Positions 1-7,145 of a stretch of DNA of 8,690 bases are shown piece after piece. Origin of the DNA: an uncultured Oscillospiraceae bacterium (lineage in GTDB: Bacteria; Bacillota; Clostridia; Oscillospirales; Oscillospiraceae). How positions within the stretch are numbered: the stretch's first letter is position 1; the number at the start of each line of letters is the position of its first letter. Position numbers and translations under genes: made by a program. The stretch is from positions 1-8,690 of the forward strand of contig CALDMA010000339.1 in NCBI GenBank assembly GCA_937915075.1. Reading direction: 5' to 3'. The notes under the pieces are model-generated. The model searched no databases, was not told the origin of the DNA, and was given only the letters and a program-made list of their open reading frames with translations.

Positions 1-47
1 CTCTCCTTCACGGACGGGGCCATCACTATTTTAGGGAGGTCTTCTTT

Positions 48-935
48 ATGAAAACCGAAGACTGGCTCACCTTGTCCGTCATTTACCGCACCAAAAGTCT
101 TTCCAGCGCCGCCAAAGAACTTTTTATTTCTCAACCGGCGCTTACGATCAGACTTCAAAACATCGAAAAAGAAGTCGGCTGTCAAATCGCGATCCGAAGC
201 AACAAGGGTCTCCTCTTTACTCCGGAAGGCGAGTATCTTTCCATGCAGTCTCAGAAGATCATGGACTTGATCAACGAAACTCTGCACCATGTTCAGGGAA
301 CTTCTGACGAAGACATCGGCATTATTAAGATCGTTGCGCCGTCTACGATAGCAAAATACTTTCTCCCCGCGCTGCTGCTGCAGTATAAAAAGCTCTCGCC
401 CGAGACGACCTTCCGCCTTGAAGTCGTCAATTCCTCCGAGGTCGAGCGGGCCATTACCGCCTGCAAAGCCTATTGCGGTTTTGTCCATGGCGATTACTGT
501 GAAAACCTGCCGCGGCTTCCGCTTTCTACCATGCGTGCCTATGCCGTCTGCAAGCAGCCCCTCTCGCTTGAGGAGCTAAAGGAAATGCCCATTATTCTTC
601 ACAACACTTCAAAATATACGCAGGATAACGTGCAGCTTTGGTGGGATGAGACCTTTCATACCCCTATGGATGTGCGAATGAATGTCAAAAATCTCGACAT
701 CTGCCTCAGCATGGTCGATTCCGGTTTCGGAGCCGCCATCGTATTCGGCGACTACTATATGGACGGGCACACGCTCCACGCTCTGCCGCTGAACCACCCG
801 GACGGCACGCCCTTCACGCGCCAGCTCTGGTTTGCCTACATGGAAGAAATGGAAGCCTCCCACTGTATGAATTCTTTTCTGAAATTCATGAAGGAACACA
901 GCCACTCGCCGGACACAGGCGTTATACGCGGTTAA
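48..935 (+). CDS. LysR-type transcriptional regulator
   Basis: This is a 295-residue DNA-binding regulator of the LysR family, close to the usual family length of about 300. An N-terminal winged helix-turn-helix covers roughly residues 1-65; the core is SLSSAAKELFISQPALT followed by the recognition-helix segment IRLQNIEKEVG. A linker helix follows, and from about residue 92 an effector-binding domain of the periplasmic-binding-protein fold begins with IIKIVAPSTIAKYFLP. The ATG at 48 is well supported by AGGGAGGT at 33-40, seven bases upstream. It faces the tctC end of the transporter operon (convergent), with a shared hairpin terminator between them. LysR proteins usually control a divergent neighbour, so its target may lie to the left of the window; control of the tct operon is possible but is not indicated by its position. 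It differs clearly in sequence from the second LysR at 7231, so the two are not a recent duplication. Confidence 0.93.
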   Translation: MKTEDWLTLSVIYRTKSLSSAAKELFISQPALTIRLQNIEKEVGCQIAIRSNKGLLFTPEGEYLSMQSQKIMDLINETLHHVQGTSDEDIGIIKIVAPSTIAKYFLPALLLQYKKLSPETTFRLEVVNSSEVERAITACKAYCGFVHGDYCENLPRLPLSTMRAYAVCKQPLSLEELKEMPIILHNTSKYTQDNVQLWWDETFHTPMDVRMNVKNLDICLSMVDSGFGAAIVFGDYYMDGHTLHALPLNHPDGTPFTRQLWFAYMEEMEASHCMNSFLKFMKEHSHSPDTGVIRG

Positions 936-946
936 CATTACATTAT

Positions 947-982
947 GAAAGAGCCGACTGCGGCAATGCAGTCGGCTCTTTC
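947..982. terminator. Bidirectional hairpin terminator between convergent genes
   Basis: Arms GAAAGAGCCGACTGC (947-961) and its exact complement (968-982) form a perfect 15-bp stem with a 6-base loop. The A-rich outer left arm and T-rich outer right arm give a short U-run on either strand. It begins 12 bases after the LysR stop codon and lies 30 bases beyond the tctC stop on the other strand, as expected for a terminator shared by convergent transcripts. Confidence 0.88.
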
Positions 983-1012
983 GCATAGAGAAGGAGGTTT
1001 CAGTACCTTGGT

Positions 1013-2041
1013 TTACTGATTGACATTAGCCAGCGTGAGATACTCGGTGTAGTCCGCGAGCATTTCCTCAGCGTAGGCCGCGTACTGGTCATAGGGCAGG
1101 AAGATGTTGCTCATCGCGTTCTTCTCGGTGAACTCCTTCCACTCATCCGTCTCGGAGACCTTCTGGAAGATGTCGGAATAGTAGGCGAGGACTTCCTCTG
1201 CAACGCCGGCATTCATAACGATGCCGCGGCTCTGCTGATGGGAGATGTCATAGCCCTGCTCCGCTGTGGTGGGAACATCAGGCAAACCAGAAAGGCGCTC
1301 ATCTGCGCAGACAGCGATCGGCGTCATCGTACCGGCATTCATGTGCTCTTCCGCCTCAGCCAGAGAGTTAACAGAGAGGGCAATGTGGCCACCGAGAACA
1401 GCCGCCTGAAGCAGGCCGGAATCGTCATAGGGAACATAGGTCAGGTCGATGCCGGCCAGATCATTGAACATATACATGATGATCGCATCGTCGGAAGCAT
1501 TGCCGATGCCGCCCCACTTCAGTTCGCCCGGATGAGCCTTAGCATAGTCGACGATATCCTGCATACTGGTAAAGCCGTACTTGGGGTTGGCAACGAGGAC
1601 AACGGGGTCCTTGACCATGTGCGCAACGAAGGAGAAGTTCGTCTCATCCGGAGTAAAGGGGGAGTTGCCGGTCAGAGGCTGGGTGTAGAAGCTCGCGGAG
1701 GTAGAAGCCAGCGTATACTCATCCCCGACCCCCTTGGAGGTGAGATAGGTATAACCGACGACACCGGAACCGCCGGACTTGTTCACGGGAACGATATTCA
1801 CAGGGCAAAGATCATTTTTCTCGATGATCTCAACGATCTTGCGAACCATAACGTCATTGCCGCCGCCGGCGCCAAAGGGGATCACGAACTCAATGTCCTT
1901 GGTGGGGACCCAGCCCTCAGGAGTCTGATCCTCTTGCTGCTGGTCGTTGTTGTCCGGCGTGGTGGGAGTTTCCTTCTGACCGCAGGCGACAAGTGCCAAC
2001 GCCATCACGGCAGCAAGGATCAGTGCAAGTGCTTTTTTCAT
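1013..2041 (-). CDS. tctC: TTT transporter solute-binding lipoprotein (TctC/Bug family)
   Basis: This is the extracytoplasmic binding component of a tripartite tricarboxylate transporter, 342 residues long. It starts with a lipoprotein signal: two lysines, a hydrophobic stretch, then the lipobox LVAC with Cys20 as the predicted lipidated residue. A Thr/Asp/Gln/Glu-rich spacer to about residue 45 tethers it to the membrane. Family motifs include IEFVIPFGAGGGNDVM (about 50-65), which in characterised Bug proteins lies near the ligand carboxylate, and GLPDVPTTAEQGYD in the C-terminal half. The family binds di- and tricarboxylates and other anions, so the ligand cannot be assigned. The start has AAGGAA (2051-2056) nine bases upstream. 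It is the last gene of the operon, 83 bases after tctA. Classical Salmonella tct loci have the order C-B-A, whereas here it is B-A-C. Confidence 0.93.
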   Translation of the reverse strand: MKKALALILAAVMALALVACGQKETPTTPDNNDQQQEDQTPEGWVPTKDIEFVIPFGAGGGNDVMVRKIVEIIEKNDLCPVNIVPVNKSGGSGVVGYTYLTSKGVGDEYTLASTSASFYTQPLTGNSPFTPDETNFSFVAHMVKDPVVLVANPKYGFTSMQDIVDYAKAHPGELKWGGIGNASDDAIIMYMFNDLAGIDLTYVPYDDSGLLQAAVLGGHIALSVNSLAEAEEHMNAGTMTPIAVCADERLSGLPDVPTTAEQGYDISHQQSRGIVMNAGVAEEVLAYYSDIFQKVSETDEWKEFTEKNAMSNIFLPYDQYAAYAEEMLADYTEYLTLANVNQ

Positions 2042-2124
2042 AGTGTGTGCTTCCTTTCTCGTTTTCTCTCTTGTTTCATTTTTATATAAACAGGAACGTT
2101 CTGCTTATATCGTAAGGGGATCGT
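2042..2124 (-). other. Intergenic leader between tctA and tctC
   Basis: This is an 83-base AT-rich gap that contains the tctC ribosome binding site (AAGGAA, 2051-2056) and a perfect 10-base palindrome, TTTATATAAA, at 2081-2090. I see no GC-rich terminator hairpin here, so tctC is probably on the same transcript as tctA. The palindrome could contribute a -10-like element, but no matching -35 is evident. Confidence 0.4.
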
Positions 2125-3624
2125 TTATGCCTTCTTGGCAAATCTCTTTTTGAGGAACGATTTGATCGGCGTACCGAATGCGAGCAGGATCGCCAGAACG
2201 ATGATAACGCCGGAAATGGGGTGCGTGATCACACGCCAGAAATTATTGTCGTCAATGATCAGGGCCTGTCTCAGGTTGGTCTCCGTCAGTGCTCCGAGGA
2301 CCAATGCGAGCACCATCGGCGCAGCGGGAATATTCACCTTCTTGAAGAAGTATCCCAGCAGACCGAAGAAGAGCGTAACGCCGACCGTAAACATAGAGTT
2401 ATTCAATGCATACGCGCCCATCAGAATGAATGCGAAGATCAGCGCATTCAGCGTCGTTGTGCGGACATTGAGTATACGGACGAACAGGCCAAGCGCTCCC
2501 AGACCGATGCAGACGAGGATCACGTTGCCGAGGTACATGGAGGCGACCAGGCCCCACGCGACATCCGCTTCTTTGGTGAAGAAGGACGGCCCCGGAGAAA
2601 TGCCGAGCATCATCAGGGCTCCCATCATGATCGCCGTCGCGCCCGATCCGGGTACGCCGAGCGTCAGCATGGGGACCATCGCGCCCATGGACGCGGCATT
2701 GTTCGCACATTCCGGCGCAGCAACGCCTTCGATAACGCCGGTGCCGAAAAGATGTCCGCGCTTGGAGGTCTTTTTCGCCATATCATAGGAAAGGAACGAT
2801 GCGATCGTTGCTCCCGCACCGGGCAGCATACCGACGATAAAGCCGAGGATCGTGCCGCGGCCTATATGCGGCAGGCTGAGCTTCCACTCTTCTTTATTCG
2901 GCAGCAGATTCTTGAGCTTAAGGTTTTCCTTGTCTACAACGATGTTGTTATCCTGGAAGTTGCAGGTGATCTCCGCAATGCCGAACAAGCCCATTGCGAC
3001 CGGAACAAAGTCGATGCCGGAGTAAAGATTGACGTTGCCGAACACGAACTTCGGCGTGCCGAAAATCAAATCAATGCCGATGCCCGCTACAAACAGGCCG
3101 AGGAATGCGGCAAAGAAGCCCTTGGCCGGAGACTTTCCGGTCATGCCCGCGATGGAGGTGAGTCCCAGCACCATCAGCGCAAAGTATTCCGACGGGCCGA
3201 ACACCGTGGCAAAATTGGAGATCACCGGGGCGAGGGTCATAAACAGCACGACACAGATCGTACCGCCGATCACGGAAGCCAGACAGGCCATGCCGAGCGC
3301 CTTGCCGGCTTGTCCCTTCTGCGCCATCGGGTAGCCGTCGAGCGTCGTCATGATCGCCGCGGAGTCGCCGGGGGTGTTGATCAGGATCGAGGTGATCGAA
3401 CCGCCGTACATAGCGCCATAGTAAATGCCGCACAACATGCACAGCGCACAGACCGGATCAAGGCCATAGCACATCGGCAGCAGCACCGCGATGCCGACGG
3501 ACGGGCCAAGGCCCGGGAGCGCGCCAATGATGACGCCGCAGACCACGCCGACAAGCGAATAAACGATCGTCATTGGATTTGCCAGAATGGAGAACCCATT
3601 GACCAGATTGGAAAGTACACTCAT
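2125..3624 (-). CDS. tctA: TTT transporter large membrane subunit (TctA family)
   Basis: This is the large permease component of the tripartite tricarboxylate transporter, 499 residues with many hydrophobic segments, matching the family length of about 500. The two internally repeated halves each carry the Pro-Gly loop signature: GALPGLGPSVG at about 34-44 and GMLPGAGATIAS at about 265-276. Other TctA hallmarks are YGGSITSILINTPGD (about 73-87) and PMLTLGVPGSGATAIMMGALM (two parts, about 318-337). A longer reading frame extends upstream to 3747, but its first 41 residues are Arg-rich, not membrane-like, and overlap tctB. The ATG at 3622-3624 with AAAGGAGAA nine bases upstream is the better start and begins MSVLSNLV, typical for TctA. 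It starts 17 bases after the tctB stop, so the two are very probably co-transcribed. Confidence 0.95.
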   Translation of the reverse strand: MSVLSNLVNGFSILANPMTIVYSLVGVVCGVIIGALPGLGPSVGIAVLLPMCYGLDPVCALCMLCGIYYGAMYGGSITSILINTPGDSAAIMTTLDGYPMAQKGQAGKALGMACLASVIGGTICVVLFMTLAPVISNFATVFGPSEYFALMVLGLTSIAGMTGKSPAKGFFAAFLGLFVAGIGIDLIFGTPKFVFGNVNLYSGIDFVPVAMGLFGIAEITCNFQDNNIVVDKENLKLKNLLPNKEEWKLSLPHIGRGTILGFIVGMLPGAGATIASFLSYDMAKKTSKRGHLFGTGVIEGVAAPECANNAASMGAMVPMLTLGVPGSGATAIMMGALMMLGISPGPSFFTKEADVAWGLVASMYLGNVILVCIGLGALGLFVRILNVRTTTLNALIFAFILMGAYALNNSMFTVGVTLFFGLLGYFFKKVNIPAAPMVLALVLGALTETNLRQALIIDDNNFWRVITHPISGVIIVLAILLAFGTPIKSFLKKRFAKKA

Positions 3625-3631
3625 ATCTACG

Positions 3632-3640
3632 TTCTCCTTT
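3632..3640 (-). promoter_or_regulatory. Ribosome binding site that fixes the tctA start
   Basis: Reads AAAGGAGAA on the minus strand, about nine bases before the ATG at 3624. The longer in-frame start at 3747 would lie inside tctB, so this site decides the call. Confidence 0.8.
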
Positions 3641-3641
3641 C

Positions 3642-4142
3642 TTAAAATCCGAGCGGTCCTTTGGGCACGGGAACGTGCAGAAACAGGACGAACACCAGAT
3701 AGAGGAACACGACCATGCATACGCCTGTAATGATCGACTTGAGCCAAGAATCCTTACCCTGGATCTTCAGGTAAGCGATCACGCACAGTCCAAGGCTGGT
3801 GAGCAGGCCGATATACTTTGAAAGCAGCAGCACGCCTATGCCGAGGACCGCAAACACCAGCAGATTCCGCAGCTCCCGCGGGTCAAGCACGCCCTTTTCC
3901 ATTTCGGCCGCCTCTGCCTCGTCCGTTTTCGCTCTGCGGTTCTGCGTGTTCAGCTCCAGCAGCATCAGGATACCGCAGACGATGATCGCAATGCCGCACA
4001 CCATTGGGAAAAAGCCGGGACCCATCTTTGCGCTCTTGACAAGCTCCAGGCCCTGCACCTTTGTCAGGATCAAAATCGCTGCTCCCAGAACAATTGCGGC
4101 AACGGCCATAATAAGATTTGCGGTCTTTGCCTTCAGCTTCAT
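3642..4142 (-). CDS. tctB: TTT transporter small membrane subunit (TctB family)
   Basis: This is the small permease component of the tripartite tricarboxylate transporter, 166 residues. Four hydrophobic segments are visible at about residues 9-27, 43-63, 92-121 and 136-157, with a charged cytoplasmic-type loop (about 66-92) in the middle. The loop between the first two segments carries GPGFFP (41-46), the best conserved TctB motif. Sequence identity in this family is low, so assignment rests on the topology, this motif and the adjacent tctA. The frame is open up to an ATG at 4223, but that extension would span a TATAAT-like element; the ATG at 4140-4142, beginning MKLKAKTANLI and preceded by AAAGGACGGAAG (4148-4159), is preferred. 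TctB is thought to assist TctA in binding-protein-dependent uptake. Confidence 0.9.
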   Translation of the reverse strand: MKLKAKTANLIMAVAAIVLGAAILILTKVQGLELVKSAKMGPGFFPMVCGIAIIVCGILMLLELNTQNRRAKTDEAEAAEMEKGVLDPRELRNLLVFAVLGIGVLLLSKYIGLLTSLGLCVIAYLKIQGKDSWLKSIITGVCMVVFLYLVFVLFLHVPVPKGPLGF

Positions 4143-4147
4143 ATTTT

Positions 4148-4159
4148 CTTCCGTCCTTT
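4148..4159 (-). promoter_or_regulatory. Ribosome binding site that fixes the tctB start
   Basis: Reads AAAGGACGGAAG on the minus strand, with two purine-rich cores about 5 and 11 bases before the ATG at 4142. It supports the shorter 166-residue TctB rather than the 193-residue reading from 4223. Confidence 0.6.
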
Positions 4160-4173
4160 CTGTCGTTTCGCTG

Positions 4174-4179
4174 ATTATA
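4174..4179 (-). promoter_or_regulatory. Candidate -10 element of an internal promoter for tctB-tctA-tctC
   Basis: An exact TATAAT on the minus strand, about 32 bases before the tctB ATG. No TTGACA-like hexamer occurs 16-18 bases upstream, which fits an activator-dependent promoter or a chance match. The dyad at 4229-4249 lies about 70 bases upstream of the start point it would give (near 4167), close to the usual LysR recognition position. Confidence 0.35.
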
Positions 4180-4228
4180 AGGATAACACCAACGCTAACT
4201 TTTGTATAATACAGGCTTTGCATATGGT

Positions 4229-4249
4229 GATATAAAAAAACTTTATATC
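4229..4249. promoter_or_regulatory. Candidate LysR-type operator upstream of tctB
   Basis: Perfect inverted repeat with 8-base arms GATATAAA (4229-4236) and TTTATATC (4242-4249) around a 5-base centre. It contains T-N11-A (4233/4245) inside the dyad, in the form ATAA-N7-TTAT, the geometry of LysR-family sites. It lies in the 126-base gap between the CoA-transferase stop and tctB. The stem is entirely AT-rich apart from the outer G-C pair, so it is unlikely to be a strong terminator; an mRNA processing hairpin is an alternative. Confidence 0.4.
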
Positions 4250-4268
4250 TGTCTGCCGCATGTATCTT

Positions 4269-5471
4269 TTATTTCTTCAACATGTTTTTATGCTCTTCCA
4301 GCAGCTCGTCGATCTCTTCCTGCGGCATACCAAGATACTCCTTAAGCACCTCTTGGGTATGCTGCCCAAGCATCGGGGCCGGTTCGTAGGTCGTCGCGGG
4401 ATAGTTGCCAAACTTCAGCGGGCTGCCGGCCATCTTATATTTTCCGGCGACAGGGTGCTCGACCTCAACGATCATATCGCGTGCCGCGATCTGCGGATCG
4501 TCGCAAATCATGGTCATCGTGTTGATGCGGCCGTTGGGAACGTCGTGAGCTTCCAGGATGGCCGCGCACTCGTCAAGCGTATGGGCACGGGTGAATTTGG
4601 AGATCTCCTCCGTCAGCTCCGCCTTGTGCTGCCGTCTGTCTTCGGCCTTAGAATAGCGGGGGTCTGTGATCATGTCCTCACGGCCAAGCGCGCGGCAGAG
4701 GTTATAAAATGCCGCGTCACGCGAACAGGTGATAATGATCTCGCCGTCATCCGCCGTCGGGAAGGTCCCGAACGGGACGCTGGTCGGGTGGCTGTTCCCA
4801 ACACGCTGCGGATTTTTATGGAATACACAGGTATTGATGACCGCGTTCTCCAGGCAGGAGAAGGTGGAATCCAGCATAGCAACGTCTACAAACTGCCCCT
4901 TTCCGGTTTTTTCGCGGTCATAGAGTGCCGCAGACATTGCGCCAAAGGCATAAAGGCCGGTAAAAACGTCACTGGCGGAGGTGCCGCAGCGCATCGCAGG
5001 ACCATCCGGATCACCGGTCAGACTCATCAGGCCGCTCATGCCCTGAATGATCATATCAAGCGCGCCGCGCTCACGGTAAGGGCCTGTGTAGCCAAATCCG
5101 GAGATCGCCATATAGATCACGCGGGGATTGACCTTCGAGATCACATCATAGCCAAGTCCCATGCGCTCCATCGTCCCGGGTTTGAAGTTCTCCACCAGCA
5201 CGTCTGCTTTTTTCACCAGCTCCAGCAGGATCTTTTTATCCTCTTCCATCTTCAAATTCAGAGTAACGCTCCGCTTGCTGCGCTGAACCGACAGGTCATA
5301 GATGCGCTCTCCATTGAGGAACGGGCCGCTGGCCTTGGGGCGATCCGGTCGTTCGATCTTAATAACGTCCGCGCCCAGGTCCGCCAGGATCATCGTTGCC
5401 AGCGGGCCGGAAAGGAATTGTGTCAGATCAATTACAACAAGTCCGCTCAGGGGACCGTAACCTTTTGCCAT
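4269..5471 (-). CDS. Class III CoA-transferase (CaiB/BaiF family)
   Basis: This is a cytoplasmic family III CoA-transferase of 400 residues, the normal length. These enzymes move CoA from an acyl-CoA to a free carboxylic acid through a covalent aspartyl intermediate. The N-terminal Rossmann-like part carries LVVIDLTQFLSGPLATMILADLGADVIKIE as consecutive segments (about 11-40), and VENFKPGTMERMGLGYD (93-109) is a typical family motif. The expected catalytic Asp is Asp139 in RGALDMIIQGMSGLMS, and GDPDGPAMRCG follows. No key residue appears lost. The ATG at 5471 begins MAKGYGPLSGLVVIDLTQ, the usual N-terminus, with purine-rich GGATAAGGCGAG just upstream. It lies 32 bases after the carboxyltransferase gene. 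The natural acid is unknown; the operon suggests it is the acid imported by TctABC. Family names such as formyl-CoA or carnitine CoA-transferase should not be transferred. Confidence 0.92.
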   Translation of the reverse strand: MAKGYGPLSGLVVIDLTQFLSGPLATMILADLGADVIKIERPDRPKASGPFLNGERIYDLSVQRSKRSVTLNLKMEEDKKILLELVKKADVLVENFKPGTMERMGLGYDVISKVNPRVIYMAISGFGYTGPYRERGALDMIIQGMSGLMSLTGDPDGPAMRCGTSASDVFTGLYAFGAMSAALYDREKTGKGQFVDVAMLDSTFSCLENAVINTCVFHKNPQRVGNSHPTSVPFGTFPTADDGEIIITCSRDAAFYNLCRALGREDMITDPRYSKAEDRRQHKAELTEEISKFTRAHTLDECAAILEAHDVPNGRINTMTMICDDPQIAARDMIVEVEHPVAGKYKMAGSPLKFGNYPATTYEPAPMLGQHTQEVLKEYLGMPQEEIDELLEEHKNMLKK

Positions 5472-5503
5472 TTTTCTCGCCTTATCCTTTCATTGTTCTG
5501 TTT

Positions 5504-7060
5504 TTACACGGGCATATTCCCATGTTTTTTGGCAGGAAGCACGACCTGCTTGTTTTTGAACAGCCGAAGCGTGTTGATGATGATGCGCCGCGAATCGGCC
5601 GGTTCGATAACATCTTCAAACTTTCCGTATTCCGCCGCCTTATAGGGGTTGAAGAATTCTTCTTTGTACTCCTCAATGTAACGCTCACGCAGAGCGGCAA
5701 CGTCCTCGCCGTTTTCCTCCGCCGCTTTTAATTCGTGCTTGCGGCAGATATCCACAGCCCCCTCCGCGCCGACCACGACCATCTGCGCGGTGGGCCAGGC
5801 GAAGATAAAGTCAGGATGCAGCTCCCATGAACACATAGCCGGACGGGCGCCGCCGACCACCTTGCCGACAGCCATCACGATTTTGGGGACCGTTGCCTCG
5901 GACCAGGCGTAAAGCATTTTCGCTCCGTGGCGGATGATGCCGCCGAACTCCTGATTCGTGCCGGGCATATAGCCGGGGACATCCGCGATCGACAAAAGCG
6001 GAATATTGAAGCAGTCGCAGGTACGGATGAAGCGCGCCGCCTTGTCGGAGGCGTTGATGTCAATGCAGCCGGCCAGCGTGCGCGGCTGATTTGCGACCAC
6101 GCCGACCGAGCATCCGCCCATGCGGATAAAGCCCGTGATCATGTTTGTGGCGTAGAGTGCCTGCGTTTCAAAGAAAACATGGTCGTCCGCGATCTCACGA
6201 ATGATCTCTTTCATGTCGTAGGCCTTCTTCAGGTCCTCCGGAATGAAATCATTGAGCATTTCGCAGCGGCGTTCCGGATCGTCCTCGCACGGAAATTCCG
6301 GCGGCATTTCCCGACAGTTCTCCGGCAGATAGCTCAGAAGCGTCTTGATCTTCTCAATGCAGTCCTCATCGTTTTCACAGAAGAAGTGCGACACGCCGGA
6401 AACCGTGTTGTGCGTGTAAGCACCCCCCAGTTTTTCCGCATCCACCACCTCGCCCGTCACGTTCTTGATGACTTTTGGGCCGGTAATGAACGACTGACTT
6501 GTCTTGTCCACCGAGAGAATAAAATCCGTCAGAGCCGGGGAATACACCGTACCGCCGGCACACGGACCCATGATGGCGGAGATCTGCGGGATCACACCGG
6601 AGGCCATTACGTTGTTATAAAAGATCGCGCCGTAGGAGGTCGCCGGTCCTTCCTGAATACGGCCACCGCCGGAGTCGTTCATGCCCACGAGCGGCACGCC
6701 GGCGTCCATCGCCAGCTCCTGAATCCGCTTGACCTTCATGCCCTGCATTTCGCCCATGGCGCCGCCGAGCACGGTAAAGTCATGCGCAAAGGCGAATACC
6801 CCGCGTCCATTAACCAGACCGTAGCCGGTCACAACGCCTTCAGCCGGCGTGTCCACCTTCTCCATGCCAAAATTATGGCAGCGGTGCTTCATAAAGATGT
6901 TGTATTCCTGAAATGTGCCTTCATCAAACAGCAAAGCGATGCGCTCGCGGGCCGTCAGCTTCCCCTTTTCATGCTGCTTTGCGACCTTCTTTTCGCCGCC
7001 GCCCTGCATGATGTGTTCCTTTTTCTCCAGCATGATCTGAAGCTTGGTTTTTTCTTCCAT
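5504..7060 (-). CDS. Biotin-dependent acyl-CoA carboxyltransferase (PccB/MmdA-like)
   Basis: This 518-residue carboxyltransferase has the two crotonase-like halves of the propionyl-CoA carboxylase beta / methylmalonyl-CoA decarboxylase alpha / transcarboxylase 12S family (usual length 510-530). Such enzymes transfer carboxyl between an acyl-CoA and carboxybiotin. In the N-terminal half, KGKLTARERIALLFDEGTF (32-50), NDSGGGRIQEG (128-138), ASGVIPQISAIMGPCAGG (153-170) and FITGPKVIK (191-199) are visible; GPCAGG is the first oxyanion-hole loop. The C-terminal half has GCIDINASDKAARFIR (331-346), VPGYMPGTNQEFGGIIRHGA (361-380) and WPTAQMVVVGAEGAV (422-436). The second active-site loop reads VVGGARPAMC (401-410) where relatives usually have AYGGAYxxM. 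The ATG at 7060 with GGGAGGT nine bases upstream is preferred over an in-frame ATG at 7117. No biotin carrier, biotin carboxylase or membrane decarboxylase subunit is nearby, so direction and substrate are open; decarboxylation is my preferred reading. Confidence 0.92.
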   Translation of the reverse strand: MEEKTKLQIMLEKKEHIMQGGGEKKVAKQHEKGKLTARERIALLFDEGTFQEYNIFMKHRCHNFGMEKVDTPAEGVVTGYGLVNGRGVFAFAHDFTVLGGAMGEMQGMKVKRIQELAMDAGVPLVGMNDSGGGRIQEGPATSYGAIFYNNVMASGVIPQISAIMGPCAGGTVYSPALTDFILSVDKTSQSFITGPKVIKNVTGEVVDAEKLGGAYTHNTVSGVSHFFCENDEDCIEKIKTLLSYLPENCREMPPEFPCEDDPERRCEMLNDFIPEDLKKAYDMKEIIREIADDHVFFETQALYATNMITGFIRMGGCSVGVVANQPRTLAGCIDINASDKAARFIRTCDCFNIPLLSIADVPGYMPGTNQEFGGIIRHGAKMLYAWSEATVPKIVMAVGKVVGGARPAMCSWELHPDFIFAWPTAQMVVVGAEGAVDICRKHELKAAEENGEDVAALRERYIEEYKEEFFNPYKAAEYGKFEDVIEPADSRRIIINTLRLFKNKQVVLPAKKHGNMPV

Positions 7061-7069
7061 AAAACGTTT

Positions 7070-7076
7070 ACCTCCC
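7070..7076 (-). promoter_or_regulatory. Ribosome binding site that fixes the carboxyltransferase start
   Basis: Reads GGGAGGT on the minus strand, nine bases before the ATG at 7060. The residues encoded upstream of it from 7117 do not resemble the family N-terminus, whereas MEEKTKLQIMLEKK does. Confidence 0.8.
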
Positions 7077-7089
7077 TTTGTACCGTCCA

Positions 7090-7106
7090 TTACAGCATCG
7101 CTGTAA
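7090..7106 (-). promoter_or_regulatory. Leader hairpin or dyad ahead of the operon
   Basis: TTACAGC and GCTGTAA flank a 3-base centre, giving a perfect 7-bp stem. It lies 30-46 bases before the carboxyltransferase ATG and just before its ribosome binding site, within the predicted 5' untranslated leader. It could shape translation or mRNA stability, or be a protein-binding dyad; the sequence alone does not distinguish these. Confidence 0.35.
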
Positions 7107-7145
7107 AAGTAATACAACGCGAAGCTGTTTGTATCTTTGATTTTT

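Noticed and set aside
1..47. Possible 3' end of an upstream gene
   Set aside because: Too short to judge; the only clear element is the ribosome binding site AGGGAGGT of the first LysR gene.
2221..3645. Long plus-strand open frame (474 codons) opposite tctA
   Set aside because: Its product is rich in Arg, His, Gln and Asp with no family signature, as expected of an antisense shadow of a GC-biased gene. The opposite strand encodes a clear TctA.
3625..3747. N-terminal extension of TctA by 41 residues
   Set aside because: The extension is Arg-rich, overlaps the tctB coding region and lacks a better ribosome binding site than the one serving the ATG at 3624.
4143..4223. N-terminal extension of TctB by 27 residues
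   Set aside because: It crosses a TATAAT-like element and is not typical of the family, whereas the ATG at 4142 is preceded by AAAGGACGGAAG.
4260..5645. Long plus-strand open frame opposite the CoA-transferase
   Set aside because: It covers the coding strand of an intact CaiB/BaiF gene and has no ribosome binding site or recognisable domain of its own.
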